From Avibacterium volantium_A (GTDB lineage: Bacteria; Pseudomonadota; Gammaproteobacteria; Enterobacterales; Pasteurellaceae), in NCBI RefSeq assembly GCF_049366555.1, contig NZ_JBMMGT010000011.1:10243-74242 (forward strand): a stretch of 64,000 bases of DNA. Direction: 5' to 3'. Each line of letters begins with the position of its first letter. Positions within the stretch are counted from its first letter, which is position 1. The notes below the pieces were generated by a model, which had not been told where the DNA came from, made no database searches, and saw only the letters and a list, made by a program, of their open reading frames with translations. Below, piece by piece: positions 35,085 to 44,144 of the stretch. Both the position numbers and the translations under genes were made by a program.

Positions 35085-36338
35085 ATGAACGCACCCTTTT
35101 TTATTAGCTGGCGTTATCAGCGTGGTAAGCAGAAAAATCGTTTGGTTTCATTGATCTCAATGTTTTCAACCCTTGGCATCGCCCTTGGTGTGATGGTGTT
35201 GATCGTGGGGCTAAGTGCGATGAACGGCTTTGAACGTGAGTTAAATAAACGCATTTTAGCGGTTGTGCCACACGTTGAAATTTCTGCTTATTCTGAACAG
35301 GGCGAGAGTACGCCAATAAAAAATTGGCAAAATTTAACCGCACTTTTAAAACAAGATCCTAGCGTGGTGGCAAGTTCCCCTTTTGTCAGTTTTACCGCTT
35401 TGGTAGAAAATGGTACGAAGTTAAAAGTGGTGCAAGTGAAAGGCATTGAAGTAGACAAGCAAGATCAAGTGAGTGCCTTGGGGCAATTTGTATTAGGCGA
35501 TGGCTGGCAAAATTTCTCTCGTGAAGGCGGATTAGTCTTAGGTTCTGGCATTGCGCGCGAATTAGCGGTGCAAGAAGGGGATTGGGTAACATTGTTGATT
35601 TCTCAATCTGACGGCACCAATAATTTTACCCAGCCAATGCGTGAGCGTATGCAAATTACAGGAATTTTGCGCCTTGACGGCCAGCTCGATCACAGTTATG
35701 CCTTAATTCCCCTTGCAACTGCGCAGCAATTCTTGGATTATTCCGCCGATGAAGCCACTGGTGTTGAACTCAAAGTGCAGCACCCTTTTGCCGTGCAACA
35801 ACTGGATTACCCAACCTTGCAACAATATCCACAATTTTTGTCTGCGCAAAATTGGATTAGTAAATTTGGCTATATGTACCGCGACATTCAGCTTATTCGC
35901 ACGGTAATGTATTTAGCAATGGTGCTGGTGATTGGCGTGGCGTGCTTTAATATTATTTCAACTTTGATTATGGCTGTGAAAGACAAGCAAGGCGATATTG
36001 CTATTATGCGTACCCTTGGCGCAAATGATGGCTTTATTAAGCGAATTTTTATTTGGTATGGCTTACAAGCTGGAATGAAAGGCTGTGTCATCGGGCTGCT
36101 GTTAGGCTGCGTAACGGCATTAAATCTCACCCAATTAATTAAAAGCATTGAATTTTTAATTGGCAGAAAACTGCTTTCAGACGGCGTGTATTTCGTGGAC
36201 TTTTTGCCGAGTGAACTTCATTGGCAAGATATTGCGGTGGTCTTTGTGGTGGCCTTAGTGCTAAGTTTGATCGCTAGTTTATATCCAGCAAGTCGCGCTG
36301 CAAAATTGCAACCTGCGCAAGTTTTAAGCAGTCATTAA
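35085..36338 (+). CDS. lolE: Lipoprotein-releasing ABC transporter permease LolE
   Basis: Second permease subunit of LolCDE; in E. coli the subunit that binds the lipoprotein first. The 417 residues have the same architecture as LolC: N-terminal helix (LGIALGVMVLIVGLSAMNGF), periplasmic domain and C-terminal helices (MVLVIGVACFNIISTLIMAV). The ATG immediately follows the lolD stop, so translation is coupled. Confidence 0.93.
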   Translation: MNAPFFISWRYQRGKQKNRLVSLISMFSTLGIALGVMVLIVGLSAMNGFERELNKRILAVVPHVEISAYSEQGESTPIKNWQNLTALLKQDPSVVASSPFVSFTALVENGTKLKVVQVKGIEVDKQDQVSALGQFVLGDGWQNFSREGGLVLGSGIARELAVQEGDWVTLLISQSDGTNNFTQPMRERMQITGILRLDGQLDHSYALIPLATAQQFLDYSADEATGVELKVQHPFAVQQLDYPTLQQYPQFLSAQNWISKFGYMYRDIQLIRTVMYLAMVLVIGVACFNIISTLIMAVKDKQGDIAIMRTLGANDGFIKRIFIWYGLQAGMKGCVIGLLLGCVTALNLTQLIKSIEFLIGRKLLSDGVYFVDFLPSELHWQDIAVVFVVALVLSLIASLYPASRAAKLQPAQVLSSH

Positions 36339-36342
36339 GAAT

Positions 36343-36377
36343 TTATCAATAATATTTTTAAACTAGTTTACTAGTAC
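36343..36377 (+). promoter_or_regulatory. TrpR-type operator overlapping the aroG promoter
   Basis: AACTAGTTTACTAGTAC (36361-36377) differs at one position from the core of the E. coli trp operator (AACTAGTTAACTAGTAC). A promoter-like pair, TTATCA (36343-36348) and TTTACT (36367-36372) with 18-base spacing, puts the -10 box inside the operator, as in the E. coli trp promoter. It lies about 95 bases before the aroG start. Confidence 0.85.
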
Positions 36378-36471
36378 AAAAATGCGTGTTACATTGACAC
36401 ACAACGAAGTATTCGCAATGCGGATAAGCAAGTAATTATAAAATACAAACCAAGATGTAAGAGAGTGATGT

Positions 36472-37557
36472 ATGACAAAAAGCAAAAATGACATTTATAT
36501 TGCTAACGATGACACCCGAATTGGCAAAGTAGAGCAGGTGCTACCACCCATTGCGTTAATTGAAAAATATCCAGCAAGCGAAGTGGCGATCAACAGCGTA
36601 AAAAAAGCCCGCCAACAAGCGCACAATATCATTCATCGCAAAGATGATCGTTTACTTGTCGTGATTGGGCCTTGCTCCATTCACGATCCAAAATCTGCTT
36701 TGGAATATGCACAACGCATCAAAGCAATGCGTGAGAAATATCAAGACAGCTTAGAAATTATTATGCGCGTTTATTTTGAAAAACCGCGTACAACCGTAGG
36801 TTGGAAAGGGCTAATCAATGATCCTTACCTAAACAACAGCTATGCACTCAATGATGGTTTACGCATCGCGCGAAAATTATTGTTAGATATTAATAACTTA
36901 GAAGTGCCAACCGCAGGCGAATTTTTGGATATGATCACACCACAATATGTGGCAGATTTTATGAGCTGGGGCGCAATTGGGGCAAGAACCACAGAATCGC
37001 AAGTGCACCGCGAATTAGCTTCAGGCTTGTCTTGTGCCGTAGGTTTTAAAAATGCCACCAATGGTGGTGTACGCATTGCCCTTGATGCCATTGGCGCGGC
37101 AGAAGCACCACATTATTTCCTTTCTGTAACCAAATTTGGCCATTCTGCTATCGTTTCCACTAAAGGAAATGCAGATTGCCACATTATTTTGCGTGGCGGC
37201 GATAACGGGCCAAATTACAGCGCAAAAGATGTCAATGAAGTTTGCGAAAGCATCAAAAAGAGCGGTCGAATTCCGCACGTTATGGTGGATTTCAGCCACG
37301 CAAACAGCAGTAAGCAATTCAAAAAACAATTAGAGGTTTGTGCAGATGTTTGCCAGCAAATTGCACAGGGTTCAAACCAAATCTTCGGCGTAATGATCGA
37401 AAGCCATTTAGTGGAAGGCAGACAAGATCTGGTAGAAGGCAAGGAATTAGTTTACGGACAAAGTATCACCGATGCCTGCATCGGCTGGGAAGACTCCGAA
37501 TTAGTGCTGGAGCAACTTTCAAATGCGGTGATTGCCCGCCGCAGTGCCAACAGCTAA
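36472..37557 (+). CDS. aroG: 3-deoxy-7-phosphoheptulonate (DAHP) synthase, class I
   Basis: Condenses phosphoenolpyruvate and erythrose-4-phosphate, the first step of aromatic amino-acid synthesis. The 361 residues align throughout with E. coli AroG: VVIGPCSIHDPKSALEYA, VYFEKPRTTVGWKGLINDPY, IGARTTESQVHRELASGLS, MVDFSHANSSKQFKKQ. A metal-binding Cys is in the GPCS motif. Feedback specificity (Phe, Tyr or Trp) cannot be read with certainty. The TrpR-like operator upstream suggests tryptophan repression, as for E. coli aroH. It ends at an intrinsic terminator. Confidence 0.94.
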   Translation: MTKSKNDIYIANDDTRIGKVEQVLPPIALIEKYPASEVAINSVKKARQQAHNIIHRKDDRLLVVIGPCSIHDPKSALEYAQRIKAMREKYQDSLEIIMRVYFEKPRTTVGWKGLINDPYLNNSYALNDGLRIARKLLLDINNLEVPTAGEFLDMITPQYVADFMSWGAIGARTTESQVHRELASGLSCAVGFKNATNGGVRIALDAIGAAEAPHYFLSVTKFGHSAIVSTKGNADCHIILRGGDNGPNYSAKDVNEVCESIKKSGRIPHVMVDFSHANSSKQFKKQLEVCADVCQQIAQGSNQIFGVMIESHLVEGRQDLVEGKELVYGQSITDACIGWEDSELVLEQLSNAVIARRSANS

Positions 37558-37574
37558 TGTGATTTTTATAGAGA

Positions 37575-37606
37575 AAAGGCTGAATTGAAAAAATTCAGTC
37601 TTTTTT
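37575..37606 (+). terminator. Intrinsic terminator after aroG
   Basis: AGGCTGAATT and AATTCAGTCT pair (with G-U) around a 5-base A-rich loop and run into TTTTTT. Confidence 0.8.
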
Positions 37607-37738
37607 ATGCTCAGCAGATGAGGTGATTTTTTGCGAGATAGATCAAATTTAGAGAATTTTCGCATAAAAATGACTGAAAATTTGGTGTTATAATTCACCG
37701 CACTTTAAAATTGAAATGGCATATTAAAAGGAGTTAAT

Positions 37739-38731
37739 GTGAAATTAGACGAGCTAGCTAAACTTGCTGGAGTTTCCAGAACAACAGTAAGTTATGTGGT
37801 AAATGGCAAAGCAAAACAGTATCGAGTAAGTGATAAAACCATTGAAAAGGTACAATCGCTAATCAAGGAATATGATTTCAAACCTAACGCAATGGCGGCT
37901 GGGTTGAGAGCAGGGAAAACCAATACCATTGGGTTGATTATTCCTGATTTTGAAAATATGAGCTATGCAAGAATTGCTCATCAGCTTGAACAAAAGTTTC
38001 GTGAAAAAGGTTATCAGCTGTTGATTGCCTGTTCTAATGATAATCCAAATAATGAGATGGCTTGTGCTAAGCACCTTTTCCAACGCAAAATTGATGCGCT
38101 GATTGTTTCTACTTCCTTGCCAGCGGACAATTTGTTTTATCAGCAAAGTAAAGTGCCTGTATTTGGTTTTGACCGTAAGATAAGTGGCGATAATGTGATC
38201 AATGTGCTATCTGATGATAGAAATGATGCTTATCGTTTGGCGCAAGATTTGTTTAAACAGCAATCTTTTAACAATGTACTCTTTTTTGGTGCATTACCTG
38301 AATTGCCAACGAGCAAGGAGCGTGAATTGGGATTTCGTCAGGCGTTAAAAGAGCGGTCAGAAAATTCGGTAGAATTTCTTTATAGTGAACAATTTCACCG
38401 TGATTCTGCGGCGCACACCTTTGAGCAATGGCTTGTAACAAATTCGTTGCCAGATGCGTTATTTGTTACGTCTTTGACGTTGTTACAGGGTATATTCCAA
38501 GTGCTATTAAGACAGAATAAAGGGATTCCGCAACAATTAGTGATTGCCACTTTTGGGGATCACGAAATGTTAGAATTGTTGGGCAATAAAGCCCTATGTG
38601 CGGTGCAAGATCACAAGAAAATTGCCAATAAATTGCTTGATTTAGTGCTAGAACGGCTTAACCATAAATCTGAATCAGAAAGCTTACCAGAACCAACTAA
38701 GGTATTGCGCGATTTGGTTTATCATTGTTAA
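37739..38731 (+). CDS. cra: LacI-family regulator Cra/FruR
   Basis: Catabolite repressor/activator that senses fructose phosphates. The first 60 residues are almost those of E. coli Cra (KLDELAKLAGVSRTTVSYVV; NGKAKQYRVSDKTIEKV; AAGLRAGKTNTIGLIIPDFE). The effector domain is collinear over 330 residues. Start is GTG with AAGGAG five bases upstream; an ATG two bases earlier is out of frame. No fructose PTS genes are in the window, so whether it is a global Cra or a local FruR is open. Its last four bases overlap the convergent sanA-like gene. Confidence 0.88.
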   Translation: MKLDELAKLAGVSRTTVSYVVNGKAKQYRVSDKTIEKVQSLIKEYDFKPNAMAAGLRAGKTNTIGLIIPDFENMSYARIAHQLEQKFREKGYQLLIACSNDNPNNEMACAKHLFQRKIDALIVSTSLPADNLFYQQSKVPVFGFDRKISGDNVINVLSDDRNDAYRLAQDLFKQQSFNNVLFFGALPELPTSKERELGFRQALKERSENSVEFLYSEQFHRDSAAHTFEQWLVTNSLPDALFVTSLTLLQGIFQVLLRQNKGIPQQLVIATFGDHEMLELLGNKALCAVQDHKKIANKLLDLVLERLNHKSESESLPEPTKVLRDLVYHC

Positions 38732-39435
38732 TCGGAGAAAGGCGGTGGCGGTAGCGGTTCTGGCTTGCCTAAGAAGTGCGGTTCTTTTTCAACAAGAAGA
38801 TCCAATACTGCCTGTAAACGAGCAAAAAACTCACGGAAGCGCACAAAGGTATAGCCACTCGGGTATTCTGCCGCAAAGCAGATTGCGTCAATATTATGAT
38901 ATTTGGCAATGAATAAAGCCCGTTCACAATGAAAACGCTGTGTAATGATGGTGATAGAATGGGCTTTAAACACTTGATCGGCGCGGATCACGGAATCTAA
39001 GGTACGAAACCCAGCATAGTCCAAATACATAAATTCATCTGGCACGCCCATTTTTTTCAAATCTTTGAACATAGTGCGCGGTTCGTTGTATTCCACCGTG
39101 CGGTTATCTCCGCTAAGCAATAAATAATCCACTTTCCGTTCTTTAAATAGGTTATTCGCGGCTAATAGTCGATAAGAATAGAACAAATTTGGCGTATTTT
39201 TGCTGAAATATTTTGATGTGCCTAGCACTAAGCCATAAGGACGATAGGGCAGTTTTTTTATATCCGTATAAATACCTTGGCGAACGTAAAAGCCAATCGC
39301 TTGATCAACAAGCACAAGCAATAGTCCGCAAAAAAAGGTGAGGAATAGGCAATACCGTAGAAATTTTCGAGGCAGAGCGTTAAACCACCGAAAAGAAAAA
39401 AGGTAACGGAAAAAGGATTTCAGCATAAAATTCAT
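38728..39435 (-). CDS. sanA: SanA/YdcF-like DUF218 membrane protein
   Basis: Inner-membrane-anchored protein with a DUF218 domain. The E. coli namesake affects envelope permeability and vancomycin sensitivity. One hydrophobic segment (CLFLTFFCGLLLVLV, about 28-45) precedes the domain. Family motifs are YGLVLGTSKY, YSYRLLAANNLF, YLLLSGDNRTVEYNEP, DYAGFRTLDSVIRA and ITQRFHCERALFIA. It has 235 residues, ending in a proline-rich tail. An internal start at codon 4 is possible. The gene is convergent with cra, overlapping by four bases. Confidence 0.85.
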   Translation of the reverse strand: MNFMLKSFFRYLFSFRWFNALPRKFLRYCLFLTFFCGLLLVLVDQAIGFYVRQGIYTDIKKLPYRPYGLVLGTSKYFSKNTPNLFYSYRLLAANNLFKERKVDYLLLSGDNRTVEYNEPRTMFKDLKKMGVPDEFMYLDYAGFRTLDSVIRADQVFKAHSITIITQRFHCERALFIAKYHNIDAICFAAEYPSGYTFVRFREFFARLQAVLDLLVEKEPHFLGKPEPLPPPPFSD

Positions 39436-39502
39436 ATTTTTTCACATCTTGAGCATCAAAATAATAAAAAACACTAGTAAATTCAAGTAAATTTATTCTA
39501 AA

Positions 39503-39526
39503 ATACGTCTAGAAGTTTAGACGTCT
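39503..39526. promoter_or_regulatory. Three tandem MetJ boxes upstream of metX
   Basis: Three consecutive 8-mers, ATACGTCT, AGAAGTTT and AGACGTCT, follow the met-box consensus AGACGTCT. The third is a perfect match, the first has one mismatch and the middle one is degenerate. They lie just upstream of the -35 box of metX. Confidence 0.85.
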
Positions 39527-39534
39527 AAAATTTC

Positions 39535-39563
39535 TTGACAAGGTATAGGGCTAAGGGTAGTTT
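39535..39563 (+). promoter_or_regulatory. metX promoter
   Basis: TTGACA (39535-39540) and TAGTTT (39558-39563) with 17-base spacing, about 50 bases before the metX start and 8 bases after the MetJ boxes. Confidence 0.6.
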
Positions 39564-39611
39564 ATGTATCCTACCTTGGCAAGGTCGCATCAATGGAATA
39601 ATGGATAGGCA

Positions 39612-40691
39612 ATGGCAGTACAAACAGCAACACTCTTTACACAAACACCGCTCAAACTTACCTTAGGTAGGGAGCTTAGACACATTGATGTTGCCTACCA
39701 AACCTACGGCAAGTTGAATTCGGATAAAAGCAATGCGGTACTGATTTGCCACGCTTTAACTGGCGATGCTGAGCCCTATAATGATGACCCTAATCAAGCT
39801 GGTTGGTGGCAAAATTTTATGGGGGAGGGCTTGGCGTTGGATACGTCAAAATATTTCTTCATTTGCTCTAACGTGCTAGGTGGCTGTAAAGGCACAACAG
39901 GGCCTGCATCAATCAATCCACAGACACAAAAGCCTTATGGCAGCCAGTTTCCGCATATCCTAGTGCAGGATATTGTCAAGGTGCAAAAAGCACTGATCGA
40001 TTATCTTGAAATTCCCCATTTAAAAGGTATTGTTGGCGGTTCGTTCGGCGGAATGCAAGCCACCCAGTGGGCAATTGATTATCCTGATTTTATGGATACT
40101 ATCGTCAATCTTTGCTCTTCTCTTTATTTTAGTGCGGAAGCCATTGGGTTTAATCACGTTATGCGCCAAGCTATTATCACCGATCCTAATTTTAATAATG
40201 GCGATTATTATGACGGCGAACCGCCCTCGCAAGGGCTGTCTATTGCGCGAATGTTAGGAATGCTGACTTATCGCACCGATATTCAGCTAGCCAAAGCCTT
40301 TGGGCGTGCCACGAAAGTAGAAGGGCAGTATTGGGGCGATTATTTTCAAGTGGAATCCTATCTTAGTTATCAAGGGCAAAAATTTCTCGACCGTTTTGAT
40401 GCTAACAGCTATTTGCATTTGTTGCGTGCATTGGATTTGTACGATCCTGCGTTAGGTTATGCAAGTACAGATCAAGCTTTATCGCATATCAAAGCGCGTT
40501 ACACCTTGATTGGCGTAACTAACGATCAGCTTTTCAAAACCGTGGATGTAAGAAAAAGTAAAACTATGCTTGAACAGGCTGGCGTTGATTTGAGCTATCA
40601 CGAATTCCCTTCCGATTACGGCCACGATGCCTTTTTGGTAGCTTATGATGCGTTTGAAACACTAATTCGCAATGGATTAGAAAACCATTAA
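39612..40691 (+). CDS. metX: Homoserine O-acetyltransferase
   Basis: Acetyl-CoA-dependent activation of homoserine for methionine synthesis. Alpha/beta hydrolase with nucleophile S144 in GGSFGGMQATQW, and Asp and His of the triad in TNDQLF and DYGHDAFL. The conserved NVLGGCKGTTGPAS is present. The 359 residues match the H. influenzae enzyme. MetJ boxes and a promoter precede it; an intrinsic terminator follows. It is transcribed alone. Confidence 0.96.
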   Translation: MAVQTATLFTQTPLKLTLGRELRHIDVAYQTYGKLNSDKSNAVLICHALTGDAEPYNDDPNQAGWWQNFMGEGLALDTSKYFFICSNVLGGCKGTTGPASINPQTQKPYGSQFPHILVQDIVKVQKALIDYLEIPHLKGIVGGSFGGMQATQWAIDYPDFMDTIVNLCSSLYFSAEAIGFNHVMRQAIITDPNFNNGDYYDGEPPSQGLSIARMLGMLTYRTDIQLAKAFGRATKVEGQYWGDYFQVESYLSYQGQKFLDRFDANSYLHLLRALDLYDPALGYASTDQALSHIKARYTLIGVTNDQLFKTVDVRKSKTMLEQAGVDLSYHEFPSDYGHDAFLVAYDAFETLIRNGLENH

Positions 40692-40710
40692 TTTAGCAGA
40701 TAGTGAAAAA

Positions 40711-40745
40711 ATAAGGGGCTGAAAAAAATCAGCCCCTTATTTTTA
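40711..40745. terminator. Bidirectional terminator between metX and the NSS transporter
   Basis: ATAAGGGGCTGA pairs perfectly with TCAGCCCCTTAT around a 6-A loop, followed by TTTTTA. The convergent transporter stops 17 bases beyond. Confidence 0.9.
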
Positions 40746-40757
40746 TAGGAAAACAGG

Positions 40758-42125
40758 TTAAATTAAATTACTCACAAAAATCACCAAAATAATAAATGGC
40801 ACCACATATTTCACATAGTTAAACCAAATTTTTGTGAAAGTGGAATTTGGTTTATTGGAAAGCTCTTTTTTCGCTTCGTCTTTTAGCACAAACCCCACGA
40901 AAATGGCACAGCCAAGTGCGGTGAGTAAAAAGAGAATATTTCCACTCACATAATCAAAGGCATCGAAAATGCTTTTGCCGAAGAAGGTGTAATCTTTCAG
41001 TAAGTTATCGCTCAAAATAGAAGGAATATTACCGAGCAGGAAAATGCCGCCAAGGGTTAAGGCAATGGCTTTTCCACGGCGCATTCTGAGCTTTTCTTGA
41101 AGTGCGGTGATAATTACTTCATAAATCGTGATAGAAGTAGTGAGCGCGGCAATCAGCAATAAACTAAAGAAGATAATGGCGAAAATTCGTCCTGCCCACA
41201 TATGTGAGAATACAATTGGCAAACTTTGGAAAACCAGTGTTGGGCCTGCGTTCGGCTCAATGCCAAAGCTGAACAAAGACGGAAAAATCATAAAGCCCGC
41301 TAAAACCGCAATAACGGTATTGGTAAAGCCTGTGATTACAGCGGTTTGAACTAAGTTTTCTTCCTTGCTCAGATAGCTTGAAAGGGTGATTAGCACGCCA
41401 AAACCTAAACTCAAGGCAAAGAAAACTTGGCCTAGCACCATAATAAATAACTGAGGTGTAATCTTAGAAAAATCAGGTTTAAGGTAATAAATAATCCCTT
41501 CCGCCGCACCGGGTAAAGTGATGTTGCGGATCACCATTCCAATTAAAAACACAAACAGCAATGGCATTAAATATTTCACCGAACGCTCAATACCACCGAT
41601 AATCCCTTTAGCTAAAATCACATAGTTGATGGCCACAAAAATAAAGGTGTACAGGGCGATTTGAAGCGGGCTATTACTAATGCTTTGTTCATAGAAGGTT
41701 TTGGCATAGTCTTTGCTGATGGTACTAGAAATATCCAGACTACCAGAAATCAGGCTGATAATATAATTCATCACCCAACCGCCAAGCACCATATAATAAG
41801 CCATAATGCCGAACGCACCGAGCAAGCCCATATAACCAATGATTTTCCAATATTTTGAATGGGGTTTGGCGGTGAGTTTATCTTCAAAGGCATCAATCGA
41901 ATTCACACGCAAGCGGCGACCAATCACGTTTTCCACTAAGATCATCGGAATACCGATGACGATCATCGCGATGCAGAATAATAAAACGTATGCGCCGCCA
42001 CCGTTTTCACCCACTAAATAAGGGAAACGCCACGTTGCACCAAACCCTACGGTTGCGCCAGCGACAGTCATAATATAGGTTAATCGGCTTGACCAAGTTT
42101 GTCGTTCAGATTTTTTCGTTGTCAT
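40758..42125 (-). CDS. Sodium-dependent amino-acid transporter (NSS/SNF family)
   Basis: Sodium-coupled neurotransmitter-symporter-family importer, probably for amino acids. The family signature is at residues 20-45 (AGATVGFGATWRFPYLVGEN). About 11 membrane segments are predicted by eye over 455 residues, as in bacterial relatives TnaT and MhsT. The substrate is unknown. It sits 8 bases after nth on the same strand, at the end of the rsx-nth unit. Confidence 0.9.
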   Translation of the reverse strand: MTTKKSERQTWSSRLTYIMTVAGATVGFGATWRFPYLVGENGGGAYVLLFCIAMIVIGIPMILVENVIGRRLRVNSIDAFEDKLTAKPHSKYWKIIGYMGLLGAFGIMAYYMVLGGWVMNYIISLISGSLDISSTISKDYAKTFYEQSISNSPLQIALYTFIFVAINYVILAKGIIGGIERSVKYLMPLLFVFLIGMVIRNITLPGAAEGIIYYLKPDFSKITPQLFIMVLGQVFFALSLGFGVLITLSSYLSKEENLVQTAVITGFTNTVIAVLAGFMIFPSLFSFGIEPNAGPTLVFQSLPIVFSHMWAGRIFAIIFFSLLLIAALTTSITIYEVIITALQEKLRMRRGKAIALTLGGIFLLGNIPSILSDNLLKDYTFFGKSIFDAFDYVSGNILFLLTALGCAIFVGFVLKDEAKKELSNKPNSTFTKIWFNYVKYVVPFIILVIFVSNLI

Positions 42126-42133
42126 AAACTACC

Positions 42134-42769
42134 TTAATTTTCAGTTTTGTCTTTGTATTCACAAAGATCTTCAATAATACAAGAACCGCAACGTGGCTTG
42201 CGCGCAATGCAGGTGTAACGTCCGTGCAAAATGAGCCAATGATGCACATCGACTTTAAATTCTGCTGGCACAACCTTGAGTAATTTTTCTTCCACTTGCA
42301 ACACGGTTTTACCGGGGGCAAAGTTGGTACGATTGCAGACGCGGAAAATATGCGTATCCACTGCAATAGTTGGCTGACCAAAGGCCGTATTTAACACCAC
42401 ATTCGCGGTTTTGCGCCCAACCCCTGCTAAGGCTTCAAGTTCTTCACGGGTTTGGGGAATTTCGCCATTGTGTTTTTCGATCAGATCACGGCAGGTTTTA
42501 ATAATATTTTCCGCTTTGCTATTAAATAGCCCAATGGTTTTGATATAGCTCTTTAAGCCGTCTAACCCAAGCTCTAAAATCGCTTGTGGGGTGTTTGCCA
42601 CAGGGAACAGTTTCGCCGTGGCTTTATTCACCCCTTTATCTGTGGCTTGCGCAGACAAAATCACCGCAATCAATAATTCAAAGGGCGAATTATAATTTAA
42701 TTCCGTTGTGGGGTGGGGATTTTGATCCCGCAGTCGAGTTAAGATTTCAATGCGTTTTTGTTTATTCAT
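42134..42769 (-). CDS. nth: Endonuclease III
   Basis: Base-excision-repair glycosylase/AP lyase for oxidised pyrimidines. The helix-hairpin-helix LEALAGVGRKTANVVLNTAF contains the catalytic lysine, and AVDTHIFRV the catalytic aspartate. The C-terminal iron-sulfur loop CIARKPRCGSCIIEDLC supplies four cysteines. The 211 residues equal the usual length. It follows rsxE by 5 bases; linkage of nth to rsx is the same in E. coli. Confidence 0.97.
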   Translation of the reverse strand: MNKQKRIEILTRLRDQNPHPTTELNYNSPFELLIAVILSAQATDKGVNKATAKLFPVANTPQAILELGLDGLKSYIKTIGLFNSKAENIIKTCRDLIEKHNGEIPQTREELEALAGVGRKTANVVLNTAFGQPTIAVDTHIFRVCNRTNFAPGKTVLQVEEKLLKVVPAEFKVDVHHWLILHGRYTCIARKPRCGSCIIEDLCEYKDKTEN

Positions 42770-42774
42770 TGTGT

Positions 42775-43515
42775 TTATTGTTTTTTATTATCGATTAAGT
42801 TTTTCATCGCCAAAATTAGCCCTAAACCAAGGAATGCACCCGGGGGAAGAATAGCGAGTAAAAAGCTACTGTTTAGCTCAAAAAGGTTTAAATGCAACGC
42901 CGTTGCCCAGTTGCCGAGCAGGTTTTCCATTCCCATAAACAGTTTACCCGTGCCTAACACTTCACGGATTGCGCCTAGCACAAACAAGCTGAATGCCATT
43001 CCCACGCCCATCGCAAAGCCATCAAAGAGAGAAAGCAACACGCCATTTTTTGACGCAAAGGCTTCCGCGCGGCCAATAACAATACAGTTTGTTACAATCA
43101 AAGGAATGAAGATCCCTAAGGATTGATAAAGCGTATAAGTGTAGGCATTCATAATCAGCTGCACAATGGTTACCGTGGTGGCGATAATCATCACATAAAT
43201 AGGAATACGAATGGCGTGCGGAATATGCTTGCGGAACAACGAAACCACCACATTGGTACAGATTAATACCGCAATGGTGGCAATGCCTAAACCAAGGGCG
43301 TTGGTTGCCGAGCTAGACACCGCAAGTAGCGGGCAAAGCCCCAACAGTTGCACAAGAGCGGGGTTATTATGCCAAAAACCTTGCTTAAATAATTCGCTCC
43401 ATTGGCTTTTTAGCCCAGTCGGCACGCTTTGTTGTGGTTCAATGGAAGCCAAATCCATTTCGGTTTCTGATGTATGGTCTAAAGTGCGGTGGTTTTTTTC
43501 GTGATTTTCTTGCAT
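42775..43515 (-). CDS. rsxE: Electron transport complex subunit RsxE
   Basis: Inner-membrane subunit of the RSX/RNF complex, which couples electron transfer with ion movement and in E. coli keeps SoxR reduced. Conserved stretches: NPALVQLLGLCPLLAVSSSA, RIPIYVMIIATTVTIVQLIM and FIPLIVTNCIVIGRAEAF. The 246 residues include an N-terminal extension of about 37 residues compared with E. coli RsxE, part of it encoded by an uptake signal. The ATG overlaps the rsxG stop by one base (TAATG). Confidence 0.94.
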   Translation of the reverse strand: MQENHEKNHRTLDHTSETEMDLASIEPQQSVPTGLKSQWSELFKQGFWHNNPALVQLLGLCPLLAVSSSATNALGLGIATIAVLICTNVVVSLFRKHIPHAIRIPIYVMIIATTVTIVQLIMNAYTYTLYQSLGIFIPLIVTNCIVIGRAEAFASKNGVLLSLFDGFAMGVGMAFSLFVLGAIREVLGTGKLFMGMENLLGNWATALHLNLFELNSSFLLAILPPGAFLGLGLILAMKNLIDNKKQ

Positions 43516-44141
43516 TAGTTTTGCTCCTGTTTCACCGCGTTATTATTCATTTGTTGCAATAATGGCAAGGCTGAACGCTTGGTTTGATTGACGATGGCGC
43601 GCGGTGTAATGGTTGCGCCAGTAAATTGATCGAATTTACCGCCATCTTTTTTTACCGCCCAATCATTGAGATTATCGGCACTGATTTTTTGTTGATTAAA
43701 GCTCAGCACCCAATCAGAAATACGCAGTTCAATTTTATCACCTAAGCCCGGCGTTTCTTTGTGTTCAAGCACACGCAAACCTAGCACTTCGCCTTGTGGC
43801 GTAATCCCTACCAGAAAGCGAATATTGCCTGAATAGCCATCTGGCGCAATGGTTTCATAAGCATAAGCCACAGGCTGATGATTTTTCTCTGCGATACAAA
43901 TTTTCTCAATGCGTAAGGTTTTGGCTTCAGCGAAATCAGGCTGAGAACAACTGGCGAGCAAATCGTTATCGTAACTTTGCGGTGGAATAATTTGTGCAAG
44001 CAATTCAGCTTGTTGTTTGGCGATGGCTTGCTCAATAGGGGCTTTCGTTAAGAAATACACAGCGGTAGAAAGTGCGGTGCAAATTAACGCAATAATGCCC
44101 AAGATCACGCCATAACGGGTGCTAATTTTTACCGTTTGCAT
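43515..44141 (-). CDS. rsxG: Electron transport complex subunit RsxG
   Basis: FMN-bearing subunit of the RSX complex. One N-terminal membrane helix (YGVILGIIALICTALSTAVY) precedes a periplasmic FMN-binding domain. The covalent flavin attachment threonine is in FDQFTGATITPRAI (consensus SGAT). The 208 residues match E. coli (206). It follows rsxD by 3 bases and overlaps rsxE by one. Confidence 0.95.
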   Translation of the reverse strand: MQTVKISTRYGVILGIIALICTALSTAVYFLTKAPIEQAIAKQQAELLAQIIPPQSYDNDLLASCSQPDFAEAKTLRIEKICIAEKNHQPVAYAYETIAPDGYSGNIRFLVGITPQGEVLGLRVLEHKETPGLGDKIELRISDWVLSFNQQKISADNLNDWAVKKDGGKFDQFTGATITPRAIVNQTKRSALPLLQQMNNNAVKQEQN

Positions 44142-44144
44142 TGC

